Shown: one piece after another, positions 16,642 to 26,755 of the stretch
Numbering within the stretch: position 1 is the first letter of the stretch
Layout: each line of letters begins with the position of its first letter
DNA from: Gynurincola endophyticus
Lineage (GTDB): Bacteria > Bacteroidota > Bacteroidia > Chitinophagales > Chitinophagaceae
DNA length: 64,000 nucleotides
Assembly (NCBI RefSeq): GCF_003991195.1
Contig: NZ_RCWL01000002.1
Coordinates: forward strand, 310,001-374,000
Direction: 5' to 3'
Translations under genes and position numbers: made by a program
The notes under the pieces: generated by a model
Told to the model about the DNA's origin: nothing
Databases searched by the model: none
The model's input: the letters and a program-made list of their open reading frames with translations, nothing else

Positions 16642-17814
16642 TTAGTAGGTAATGATTTCTCCACCGGCAGCGGTAAGTACCAGGCTGGAGCGGTCGCTTT
16701 TTTCAACACGCCCTACTATTTGAGCCTGTAAGCCTAAAGCCGTTGCTTTCTCTATCATTACTTCTGCCGCGGCCGGAGTTGTGAAGATTTCTAGCCGGTG
16801 CCCCATATTAAATACCTGATTCATTTCTTTGTGATCACTGCCTGAAGCTTTTTGTATCATGTCAAATATCGGCGGCGGTGTAAACAGATTGTCTTTAATC
16901 ACTTTGAATGTACCTGGTAAGTATTTCATACATTTGGTTTGCCCACCACCACTACAGTGAATCAATCCGTGAATATCGCTGAACTGTTCAGTAAATAGTT
17001 GTTTTAAGTAAGGAGCATACGTTCTGGTAGGACTCAAAATCAGCTTTCCGACGGTCATTTTTTCACCGTTCACTTCAATTTCGTCGGTCAGGCGGTGAGG
17101 CCCGATATACACCACATCATCGTGCAGGCTGGTTTCAAACGTTTCGGGGAAGTGCTGCGCGTAGTACTTCGATAACATATCGTGACGGGCACTGGTTAAC
17201 CCGTTACTACCGATACCGCTATTATATTCAGTTTCATAAACAGCTTTTCCGAAGCTGGCTACTCCTACAATCACATCACCATCCTGAATAAGATCATTCG
17301 TAATCAGTTTGTTTTTCGGCCAGCGGGCAGTCATAGTGCCGTTTACAGCGATGGTTCTTACCACATCTCCCACATCAGCGGTTTCACCACCGAGATATTG
17401 AATGTTTACGCCATAAGATTTAAGCTGGTCAAAAATTTCCTGAGAGCCGTTAATAACGGTTTCAAGAATTTCTCCCGGAATCACCGATTTATTACGATCG
17501 ATGGTAGAAGAGAATAATAAGTTATCGTGAATACCCACACATAACAAATCATCGAGATTCATTACAATAGCGTCTTGCGCGATTCCTTTCCAGATCGACA
17601 AGTCGCCGGTTTCTTTCCAATATAAATAAGCTAAAATACTTTTAGTACCTGCACCGTCGGCATGCATCAGGTTTACCCAATCCTGGTCGCCGGTTAAATA
17701 ATCCGGGTAAATTTTACAGAAAGCGTTCGGGAAAAGGCCTTTATCTAACTTCTCAGTAGCCTTGTGAACTTCTTCTTTTTGAGCGGAAACACCGCGTTTT
17801 GCATACAAACTCAT
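16642..17814 (-). CDS. purM: Phosphoribosylformylglycinamidine cyclo-ligase (AIR synthase)
   Basis: A 390-residue purine-synthesis enzyme that closes the imidazole ring of AIR using ATP. The N-terminus MSLYAKRGVSAQKEEVHKA fits the long Bacteroidota form of the family. The glycine-rich GGETADVGDVV segment and the C-terminal FNMGHRLEIF segment are family signatures. The long form is about 40 residues longer than the E. coli enzyme, normal for this phylum. A -7 element ends only 4 bp before the ATG, so the mRNA may be leaderless. Divergent from ribF, and followed by a strong terminator. Confidence 0.93.
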   Translation of the reverse strand: MSLYAKRGVSAQKEEVHKATEKLDKGLFPNAFCKIYPDYLTGDQDWVNLMHADGAGTKSILAYLYWKETGDLSIWKGIAQDAIVMNLDDLLCVGIHDNLLFSSTIDRNKSVIPGEILETVINGSQEIFDQLKSYGVNIQYLGGETADVGDVVRTIAVNGTMTARWPKNKLITNDLIQDGDVIVGVASFGKAVYETEYNSGIGSNGLTSARHDMLSKYYAQHFPETFETSLHDDVVYIGPHRLTDEIEVNGEKMTVGKLILSPTRTYAPYLKQLFTEQFSDIHGLIHCSGGGQTKCMKYLPGTFKVIKDNLFTPPPIFDMIQKASGSDHKEMNQVFNMGHRLEIFTTPAAAEVMIEKATALGLQAQIVGRVEKSDRSSLVLTAAGGEIITY

Positions 17815-17818
17815 GCGG

Positions 17819-17826
17819 CAAAGCTA
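17819..17826 (-). promoter_or_regulatory. -7 element of the purM promoter
   Basis: TAGCTTTG on the minus strand, exact TAnnTTTG, with a TTTT at about the -33 distance (19-base spacer). It ends 4 bp before the purM ATG, so transcription probably begins at or next to the start codon. Confidence 0.6.
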
Positions 17827-17913
17827 CATAAAGAATAAAAGAGTGAAAACTTTTTCGGTATGAATAATTTCCCGATAATAAAGCGACTTGAAGCATTGTA
17901 GTGCTGAAAACGC

Positions 17914-17921
17914 TAATTTTG
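17914..17921 (+). promoter_or_regulatory. -7 element of the ribF promoter
   Basis: TAATTTTG, an exact match to TAnnTTTG, 9 bp before the ATG at 17931. Its position inside the longer GTG-initiated frame argues for the ATG as the true start. Confidence 0.6.
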
Positions 17922-17930
17922 CGCAGAAGT

Positions 17931-18863
17931 ATGAAAGTCTATCATTCAATAGAGCAAATTCCGGCTTTTAAAAACGCAGTGATTACGATCGGTACCTTTG
18001 ACGGTGTTCATCAGGGGCATTGCAGTATTATCCGGCAACTGGTGGCCACTGCATCTACGGTTCAGGGCGAGTCAGTTTTAATAACCTTTCACCCGCACCC
18101 CCGCCAGGTGGTAGCCGGAAAAGCATTACCGTTATTAAACTCTATTGATGAGAAGATGGAGTTACTGGAAACTGAAGGAGTAGACAACCTTGTTATTATT
18201 CCTTTTACGGCTGCATTCTCTCAAATGGATGCCCATGAGTATATCGAAGAATTCCTGATTGAAAAATTTCATCCCCACACCATCATTATCGGTTATGACC
18301 ACCGGTTCGGCAAAAACAGAAGCGGCGACTTTTCTTTATTAGAAGCATATGCCGCCAAAGGTTCTTTTCAATTGATTGAAATTCCGGCACATGTTATTGC
18401 TGAAAATACAGTCAGTTCTACCCAGATCAGAAAAGCACTGGAAGAGGGTAATATTGAAAAAGCCAATCAACTGCTGGGTTATCGTTATTGTTTTGAAGGA
18501 ATTGTAGTAAAGGGTAATCAACTGGGCAGAAAACTCGGCTTTCCGACAGCCAATATTTCACTCATCTGCCAGGATAAAATGGTTCCCGGTAACGGTGTAT
18601 ATGCTGTTTTGGTAACCAATCTTAAAAATCCTTACCAGGTTTATCAGGGTATGATGAATATAGGTATCCGACCCACCATTGATGGTACTCAAAGAGTGAT
18701 TGAAGTCAATTTATTCGGTTTTCAGGATGATATATACGGTGAACAATTACATGTGGAAGTTTGTGCCTATTTAAGAGCCGAACAAAAATTCGCCGGGTTA
18801 CCCGCTTTAGTAGAACAGCTGGGTAAAGATAAAATTCACGCGCTGGCGGTATTAAACCCTTAA
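17931..18863 (+). CDS. ribF: Bifunctional riboflavin kinase/FAD synthetase
   Basis: A 310-residue enzyme that phosphorylates riboflavin to FMN and adenylates FMN to FAD. The N-terminal nucleotidyltransferase half has TIGTFDGVHQGH (HxGH-like motif) and GYDHRFGKNRSGD, ending with VSSTQIRKAL. The C-terminal kinase half has GRKLGFPTANI and GVYAV. A GTG 30 bases upstream is in frame, but the promoter -7 element lies between it and the ATG, so the ATG was used. The stop codon shares two bases with the stop of convergent holA (TTAA, 18860-18863). Confidence 0.95.
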   Translation: MKVYHSIEQIPAFKNAVITIGTFDGVHQGHCSIIRQLVATASTVQGESVLITFHPHPRQVVAGKALPLLNSIDEKMELLETEGVDNLVIIPFTAAFSQMDAHEYIEEFLIEKFHPHTIIIGYDHRFGKNRSGDFSLLEAYAAKGSFQLIEIPAHVIAENTVSSTQIRKALEEGNIEKANQLLGYRYCFEGIVVKGNQLGRKLGFPTANISLICQDKMVPGNGVYAVLVTNLKNPYQVYQGMMNIGIRPTIDGTQRVIEVNLFGFQDDIYGEQLHVEVCAYLRAEQKFAGLPALVEQLGKDKIHALAVLNP

Positions 18864-19867
18864 CGGAATTGCCCCATCATTTTAGCCATCATTTCTTTCA
18901 GTAAGGAAGCATCGCTGGTTCCCTGACTACCTACCCCTACACTTTTCAGGTTATAATGATGTAGTAGTAACAAAGCCTGTTCGATACCGTTGTATTGGTA
19001 ATTTTTGGCACAGGTAATATAATCTTTTACAAAAAAAGGATTTACACCAATATTAGTAGCAATGGTACGCTCATCAGTAGCTTTTTGCCCGAAAATCATA
19101 TATGTTTTACTAAACAGATTATATAGTGCAGGTAAAATCAGTTGAATGGGAGCTGCTTTAGGATTCGCCTCAAAATACTGAACAATTTTCATTGCTTTGG
19201 CAAGGTCACGGTAAGCCACTGCGTTTTGAAGTTCAAATGGATTATACTCCTTACTTACGCCTACATATTTCTCTATATCGTCTTCGTTAATCTCTTTGCG
19301 GTCTTTTAAATTGATGGTAATTTTCTCCACTTCATTCTCAATACGGCTAAGATCGTTTCCGATATGCTCTACCAGTAAATGTAAAGCTTTAGGTGTGATT
19401 AACAAGTTTTTTGAGCGGATCATCTCATTAGTCCAGTCGGGCAACTGGTTATCATACATTTTTTTAGTAGATAAGAGTTCTCCTTTTTCTTTCAGGGTTT
19501 TTGCCAGCTTACTTCTACCGTCAACCTTTTTTTCTTTATAGGCTACAAAAAACAGTGTAGAGGATAAAGGGTTATCGATATATGGTTCCAGTTTAGTGAT
19601 ATCACGCATTTGCTGCGCTTCTTTTAAAATCACTACCTGTTTATCAGAAAACATGGGGTATTTCCGGCAGGCATTAATAATGTCGGCCCATTCGGCATCT
19701 TTGCCATAAAATACTGTTAAATTAAATCCTGCTTCAGCTTCGGTAAGAATATTGTGTTCGGCATATTGAATTACTTTATCGATAAAATACTCTTCCTCAC
19801 CTTCTAACCAGTAGATGGGTCTGTATTGTTTCTTTTGAAGCGTTTGAATGATTTTTTCAGCCGACAT
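18860..19867 (-). CDS. holA: DNA polymerase III delta subunit
   Basis: A 335-residue AAA+-like clamp-loader subunit that opens the beta sliding clamp in the replisome. The N-terminal segment RPIYWLEGEEEYFIDKV and the central VEHIGNDLSRIENEVEK segment are typical of HolA. The family lacks ATPase motifs and none are seen. A TTG ten codons upstream is in frame; the ATG at 19867 (MSAEKIIQTL) was preferred as it gives the common family N-terminus. Convergent with ribF, with overlapping stop codons. Confidence 0.9.
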   Translation of the reverse strand: MSAEKIIQTLQKKQYRPIYWLEGEEEYFIDKVIQYAEHNILTEAEAGFNLTVFYGKDAEWADIINACRKYPMFSDKQVVILKEAQQMRDITKLEPYIDNPLSSTLFFVAYKEKKVDGRSKLAKTLKEKGELLSTKKMYDNQLPDWTNEMIRSKNLLITPKALHLLVEHIGNDLSRIENEVEKITINLKDRKEINEDDIEKYVGVSKEYNPFELQNAVAYRDLAKAMKIVQYFEANPKAAPIQLILPALYNLFSKTYMIFGQKATDERTIATNIGVNPFFVKDYITCAKNYQYNGIEQALLLLHHYNLKSVGVGSQGTSDASLLKEMMAKMMGQFR

Positions 19868-20077
19868 AACATTTTGCTTTAGTATCCCTGGCTGCAAATT
19901 AAAATAAAAAAAAGCTTTAAAGCCAAAAAATAAGGTGATTGATTTACAATATTTTGAAAAGGTACCCGTTGATAAAAGTTAACCTGCTGGATCGTTTTAC
20001 ATATTTGGCATGATTTTTTGTCAACTTCAAAAATAGTCATAATTTATACAAAATATTTTTTGAGAAATATACATACT

Positions 20078-21052
20078 ATGAGTACATCAAACTATCCATC
20101 AGCAAGTCCACAAAATCCATCACCTAAAAAGGATTCAAAAAATATCATCATTGGTATTTTAGCAGTATTAATCTTAGGTACATGGGGTTATTTTTTGTGG
20201 GATAAAAACAAAGCAGACCAACAAATTAATACACTTCAAAGTCAATACGCTGTGGTTGATTCAACCAAAACAGAATTGCAAAGAAGTTATGATCAGATCG
20301 TTTACAGAATGGATTCTTTAACCGGTCAGAACAACGATTTAGAAGGTAAATTATCAGCAAGAGAATCTGAAATTACCAAGTTAAAAAATCAGATTGCTGC
20401 TAAGTTGAAAAAAGAGCGTTTAACAGAATCAGAGAAAGTTGAGTTACGTGCTCAAATCGCTGAGTTAAACGAGAAAGTAAATAACTTAGAAGCTGAAGTT
20501 GCACGTCTGTTAATGGAAAATGAAACATTAACAACCGAAAAAACGCAGTTAACAGCAGATAAAGAGCAGTTAACAACTGATTTGGCTTCTACTACTACCG
20601 CAAAATTAGTGTTAGAAGACAAAGTAAACTTAGCGTCTACTTTAAATGCCAGTAACATTAAAATCACTCCAATCCAGGAGAAAAACTCAGGAAAAGAGAA
20701 AGTTACTTCTAAAGCTAAAAAGGTAGACAAACTGGTAGTTTCTTTTGATGTTGATAACAGAATCGCACAAAGCGGAAGCACTGATGTTTTTGTTTCGATC
20801 ACTGATCCGGAAGGAAAACCAGTTACAGTTGAAGCTTTGGGTTCAGGCTTATTTACTTCAAGAGAAGAAGGTGAAAAGTTCTATACCTTCCGTGTTCCTA
20901 TCGAATACGAAGCAGGTTCTAAAAAACACATCGAATATCCCTGGAAACAAAACAGTGATTTCAAAACCGGTAGATATAAAATTGAGATTTATCACAATGG
21001 TTTAAAAATCGGAGAAGCTGTTAGCGAGTTGAAGAAAGGTGGTTTATTCTAG
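20078..21052 (+). CDS. Membrane-anchored coiled-coil protein of unknown function
   Basis: A 324-residue protein that I cannot assign to a named family. After a short Pro/Ser-rich cytoplasmic start, one membrane helix (about residues 26-42, IIIGILAVLILGTWGYFLW) anchors it with the bulk outside the cytoplasm. A long charged coiled coil follows (about 50-185), rich in heptads such as LTTEKTQLTADKEQL. The last 105 residues form a beta-rich domain (VDKLVVSFDVDNRIA, KKHIEYPWKQNSDF) that looks Ig-like. Automatic annotation often calls such proteins Smc-like because of the coiled coil. A TTG 60 bases upstream is in frame, but the ATG gives the better start. A terminator follows. Confidence 0.8.
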   Translation: MSTSNYPSASPQNPSPKKDSKNIIIGILAVLILGTWGYFLWDKNKADQQINTLQSQYAVVDSTKTELQRSYDQIVYRMDSLTGQNNDLEGKLSARESEITKLKNQIAAKLKKERLTESEKVELRAQIAELNEKVNNLEAEVARLLMENETLTTEKTQLTADKEQLTTDLASTTTAKLVLEDKVNLASTLNASNIKITPIQEKNSGKEKVTSKAKKVDKLVVSFDVDNRIAQSGSTDVFVSITDPEGKPVTVEALGSGLFTSREEGEKFYTFRVPIEYEAGSKKHIEYPWKQNSDFKTGRYKIEIYHNGLKIGEAVSELKKGGLF

Positions 21053-21080
21053 ATTATTATTAGATCTTTATAACAGTAAT

Positions 21081-21113
21081 AAACTCCTCAACATTTGTTG
21101 GGGAGTTTTTATT
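21081..21113 (+). terminator. Terminator of the coiled-coil protein gene
   Basis: Stem aaactcctcaac/gttggggagttt with one G-U pair and a 4-base loop, followed by five T, about 30 bp after the stop codon. Confidence 0.88.
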
Positions 21114-21200
21114 TGCAGGTTATAAAGAATCGAACCATTAATGAATTAAGCAGGTCATGGTTTTTCTTAATTCCCTTAATTCCTCCTATGTTTGAAATGG

Positions 21201-21398
21201 TAATGGGAAACATGAAGAAAATGAAGGTATGAAGGTAAAGCAGCGCAGAAGACAGCACTTCATTCGCTTTTCAACTTCATTACCTTCCTTTTTAAATTGT
21301 AATGAGAAACATGAAGAGAATGAAGGTATGAAGGTAAAGCAGCGCAGAAAACAGCACTTCATTCGCTTTTCAACTTCATTACCTTCCTGTTTAAATTG
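21201..21398. repeat. Two tandem copies of a 99-bp repeat
   Basis: Copy 1 is 21201-21299 and copy 2 is 21300-21398; they differ at only a few positions and the ten bases before copy 1 resemble the end of the unit. Each copy contains an imperfect foldback (gaaggtatgaaggtaaag against the reverse complement of cttttcaacttcattacc). The length is a multiple of three, so minus-strand frames stay open through both, but the encoded peptide is low-complexity and Cys/Phe-rich and is not a credible protein. The flanks up to 21474 hold nothing else. Confidence 0.85.
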
Positions 21399-21474
21399 CA
21401 ATTAACAGATAGAATGATGCAAAGCGAAGCGGCAGGAGCTTCTTAATCTTAATGGTAAAATTTTAAAAAACAGG

Positions 21475-24400
21475 TTACAGAATCGCTCTTATAGATGCCC
21501 TTCCCACATGAACAGTTCTGTTTTCACCCGGCTTACGGCCTTCATATTGTAACGACAACTCTAAATTTTTAGCCAATCTTTTATTCAGATCAATCGTCCA
21601 TAAATAGTTTTTACCGGCACTCAAACCATCCAGTATTATATACGAAGACGTGGTATTTACCTGCCCCCCTTTACTCATAAAATCAATAGAAGAATAAGTG
21701 AGTTTGGCCTGGATAGAAGTTGTTTGTAGCCAGTTTACTTTTGATTCCAGATTAAATGAATGAATTTGCGCTTCTTCCAGTTCTCCTACCCTGTTTTGTT
21801 TCTCTGTAAACTTATAACTTCCGACGATGCGCCAGTTCATGCCCGGTGAATAGGTTACTTTGGGTTCATAAGAATGAATCGCTATATCATAGTTTCTATT
21901 CTGAAAATAAGTATTATCATTCCTTAATTGATTAAGCCCTACCTTACTGATTCCTTCTATATTAATAATTTTTTTGACGTTCCATCTAACCCTGAATGTC
22001 CAGTCGTTCAATAACCTTGTTTCATAACCATAAGTCAATAGAGATTTACTTTCATTTTTAGCATTGGTAATATCCACTCCCCATTTCTGATAAAACCGGT
22101 TAAACGAAAGTGTATTGATAAAGATCGTATTGAGCGTAATCAAGGCACTATCGCCCAGAGGGGATTTAAACGGATTTAACTGTACCAACCCTCTTGCCAT
22201 TTCTTTTTTGTTTAGCTGTAATGAACTTTGCAGATTCAATTTTGAAAACATGGTTGAGAAAAAACCTTCTGGTTGTGTTCCGATCAGATTTCTGGGATTA
22301 ATATTTAATGAATAGTTTAAAGTATTGTAGTTGGCTTTTATATATTCATTAGTGGGGGTAAATATGCGGATATATTTTGCCTGATCCTGAAACAATGCCA
22401 GCTCAAATTCATTTAATTGCTGAATACCGTCTTCATTGTAATCGATCCATGTATACTCCCCTTGTCCGGCAGGTACTTCCATGAATGCAAAATCACGTTT
22501 CTGCTCCTGGCCCGCTCCTACTTCATACAACAGATTTCCGCTGAGCAATCCTTTGATTTCATTGAATTGATATTCTACTCTTCCCAATAAAGATTCATCG
22601 ATTTGTTGCAGCGTATTAAACTTAGGATCAGCATTTAATTTTCTGTAAGTGCTCGTAAAACGCATCTGCCGGTATTCGTTTGCCAGCAGGTTTAAGAATA
22701 CTTCGATATTATGACTATTATCGGCTCTTAACAACTCGCCATACAATGGCAAATGATTTATTCTATAAGAATAGTTCAATCCCCACACGTTCATTTTACC
22801 TGCATCTGATTGTGTACCGAACTGAAAATGTTCTATTGTAAAGCTATATGGCAAAATCGTATCTGTTATTTCATTTCTGATCTGGTTATCTTCTTTAAAA
22901 TACAAAAAGCTGATCTCCTGATTTTTTAAACTATTGAATTTTTTCTTCAGTTCTACGCGTGGTTTAAAGAAATAGCCTTTATTAAATTCATCGTTTACCA
23001 GTGACAACATGTGTAATTGTTGCAGACTCCAACCCTTCCATACCATTTCATGTGTCACCATATGCCGGATACCTTTAAAAAAGGTATTTCTTTCATATAA
23101 GGTCCATTCATATTTTATTTGTTGCCTTGAGCTATCTCTGAACCCCATACTTGCCTGAATCACTTCTTCTTTAGCCTGAACGGAAGTGGTGAGTGGCAAA
23201 CCCCAGTCACGGGTATATTCTACAGAACGAAGTCTTTCAATAGGCTTGAAAGTTGAATCTATCTTTTCCCACGCTACTACAGTTTGAAATGCTTTGGATT
23301 TTTGTTTCAATGGAATTTCGTGTTGCACCTTAAATTTTCTGGCTAAACCCTGTTCACCTTTTACAGATGAAAAGGTATTGGCATCGTAGTTAGACCATGC
23401 CCATTCTGTGGTAAACATTGTTTTTTCAGTAAGCAGATAATCAGCTCCTACACTGAGCAATTGTTGCTTTTTGGGAGTAATTAAAAAAACTGCGGGTTCA
23501 AACTGACCTTGCGGAACACCATTGACAGGTTGAACCCATTGATAAACTTTCCCATTTGTACCATCCAGTGCAGGTATATAGTTACCATTTCCTATACCTA
23601 CATCCACAAAGCTCAGGTGATAGATGGCACTGTCGGGATTATTAGAGTAGGTGTAAATAGAATCTGTAATACCATTATAAGCAGTATCTATTTTTTTATA
23701 GAGTATTTTACCCGGAGCATATTCTTCAATTGTTGCATTGGGATAAAATGCCATTAAAGGATCTTTTCCGATGGTTCGCAAAAAGTCTTTTTGCTGATTA
23801 TCCAACGTTTGATTGATGGTTGAATTTTTTGCATCCTGATTGGTAAACAGCGCTACGCGTAATTGCAGCTTATCTTTTACCTGAAATTCATCTGCCAGAT
23901 AGATATTTGAGTTCAGGTAATTGCGGTCGGCGTATTCAAACTCTACCTGAATTCTCTTATCGCGGGTAATCATGCGTTTAGGCATGAAAGTGATTTCTGC
24001 TGTATTGTAATTGATGATATAATCCTGGTCTTCGCCTCTTTGCAATAACTCTCCATCGATAAATACTCTCTCCGTATTTGCCAACACAACAAAAAACAAT
24101 TCGTTATTGGCGCCTTGCAAACGGTAAGGACCCTGGTTGCCTTCCAGGCCATTAAATACATTACGGGTAAACTTACCTTTAGCGATCGATCCGCTCACCG
24201 TAAACTGATTTTGCATTTGCGGGTTCAGGTCTGACCTCATTTCAAAAGCCATCCCTTGTAATCTTTTATAGAATTGCAGATAATCTGACGCTTGTTTTCT
24301 GATGTCAATATCTCCCATGCTCAATGCCCAATGCCGTTTACTAAACTGTAAAAAGATGCGATCAAACTCATTGAGTTGTTGGGTGGTTCCGTCAGGTTGA

Positions 24401-24951
24401 ATGGGAATATTATTATCCGTAATAGCCGCCACAATCTGAAGACTGTCTTGAAGGTACCCGCTGATTTGCAGGTTAAGGTTTGAACTGACAACTGCATCCT
24501 GGCTATTTCCAAAGCTCAGGCCTCTGCCAAAGGTTCCGCTATACTGAATATTACCAAAATCAAAGAAAGGTTCGTTTTGCAGCTGCAGATAAGGTGAGAT
24601 ATAAGGTTTGCCGATAGAATAGTTCATTACACTATCGTAAGATATCCGCTGGGCGGTAGCATTGAGTTTACGGGAAAACACCCGGTAACTGACAGTAATA
24701 AAAGGTTCAGGAATTGTTTTTCTGAAATAGAGAATGGCATTGACGAAATCCATCTCATACTGTGTACTGTCTAAAGAAATTTGCAACGATCCCGGTATAA
24801 TGCTAAGGGTGTCTAAAACAACCATTGCATCGTGTGTAGAAACCGTTTTTTTGCGAAGATTTGAAAATAACTGACTGTCTGAACTTTGGGCTATACAAAA
24901 TTCAAAGCTGCATAGGAAAAGGCTGAATAATATTATAAGTCTTCCAATCAA
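21475..24951 (-). CDS. Large outer-membrane beta-barrel-like protein of unknown function
   Basis: A 1158-residue exported protein: signal peptide about 1-22 (cleavage near CIAQS), then beta-rich sequence throughout with alternating aromatic/hydrophobic patterns suggesting a large outer-membrane barrel. The middle part contains a conserved block (GPYRLQGANNELFFVVLAN followed by ERVFIDGELLQRGEDQDY and NTAEITF) that I associate with big Bacteroidota surface proteins distantly like SprA, though this protein is less than half the length of SprA and no gliding or T9SS gene is adjacent. No sorting tail is seen. It is alone on its transcript. The identity is uncertain; the export and barrel prediction is fairly firm. 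Confidence 0.75.
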   Translation of the reverse strand: MIGRLIILFSLFLCSFEFCIAQSSDSQLFSNLRKKTVSTHDAMVVLDTLSIIPGSLQISLDSTQYEMDFVNAILYFRKTIPEPFITVSYRVFSRKLNATAQRISYDSVMNYSIGKPYISPYLQLQNEPFFDFGNIQYSGTFGRGLSFGNSQDAVVSSNLNLQISGYLQDSLQIVAAITDNNIPIQPDGTTQQLNEFDRIFLQFSKRHWALSMGDIDIRKQASDYLQFYKRLQGMAFEMRSDLNPQMQNQFTVSGSIAKGKFTRNVFNGLEGNQGPYRLQGANNELFFVVLANTERVFIDGELLQRGEDQDYIINYNTAEITFMPKRMITRDKRIQVEFEYADRNYLNSNIYLADEFQVKDKLQLRVALFTNQDAKNSTINQTLDNQQKDFLRTIGKDPLMAFYPNATIEEYAPGKILYKKIDTAYNGITDSIYTYSNNPDSAIYHLSFVDVGIGNGNYIPALDGTNGKVYQWVQPVNGVPQGQFEPAVFLITPKKQQLLSVGADYLLTEKTMFTTEWAWSNYDANTFSSVKGEQGLARKFKVQHEIPLKQKSKAFQTVVAWEKIDSTFKPIERLRSVEYTRDWGLPLTTSVQAKEEVIQASMGFRDSSRQQIKYEWTLYERNTFFKGIRHMVTHEMVWKGWSLQQLHMLSLVNDEFNKGYFFKPRVELKKKFNSLKNQEISFLYFKEDNQIRNEITDTILPYSFTIEHFQFGTQSDAGKMNVWGLNYSYRINHLPLYGELLRADNSHNIEVFLNLLANEYRQMRFTSTYRKLNADPKFNTLQQIDESLLGRVEYQFNEIKGLLSGNLLYEVGAGQEQKRDFAFMEVPAGQGEYTWIDYNEDGIQQLNEFELALFQDQAKYIRIFTPTNEYIKANYNTLNYSLNINPRNLIGTQPEGFFSTMFSKLNLQSSLQLNKKEMARGLVQLNPFKSPLGDSALITLNTIFINTLSFNRFYQKWGVDITNAKNESKSLLTYGYETRLLNDWTFRVRWNVKKIINIEGISKVGLNQLRNDNTYFQNRNYDIAIHSYEPKVTYSPGMNWRIVGSYKFTEKQNRVGELEEAQIHSFNLESKVNWLQTTSIQAKLTYSSIDFMSKGGQVNTTSSYIILDGLSAGKNYLWTIDLNKRLAKNLELSLQYEGRKPGENRTVHVGRASIRAIL

Positions 24952-25004
24952 CAGTTATGGTTTGCAAATAATCACTAACTTAAAAATACCACTGAAAATT
25001 GTAT

Positions 25005-25028
25005 AAAAAAAGGGGCAAATGCCCCTTT
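25005..25028 (-). terminator. Terminator of the ABC-F gene
   Basis: Stem aaaggggca/tgccccttt with a very tight loop, followed on the minus strand by T-rich sequence, 8 bp after the stop codon. Confidence 0.8.
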
Positions 25029-25035
25029 CCTATGT

Positions 25036-26745
<1,710 letters not shown>

Positions 26746-26755
26746 CTAAGATTTT

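Noticed and set aside
21127-21136. T-loop-like sequence GGTTCGATTC on the minus strand, suggesting a tRNA
   Set aside because: No matching acceptor, D or anticodon arms can be found around it.
21186-21401. Minus-strand frame encoding two 33-residue repeats
   Set aside because: It is produced by the 99-bp tandem repeat, starts with TTG and has a low-complexity Cys/Phe-rich sequence.
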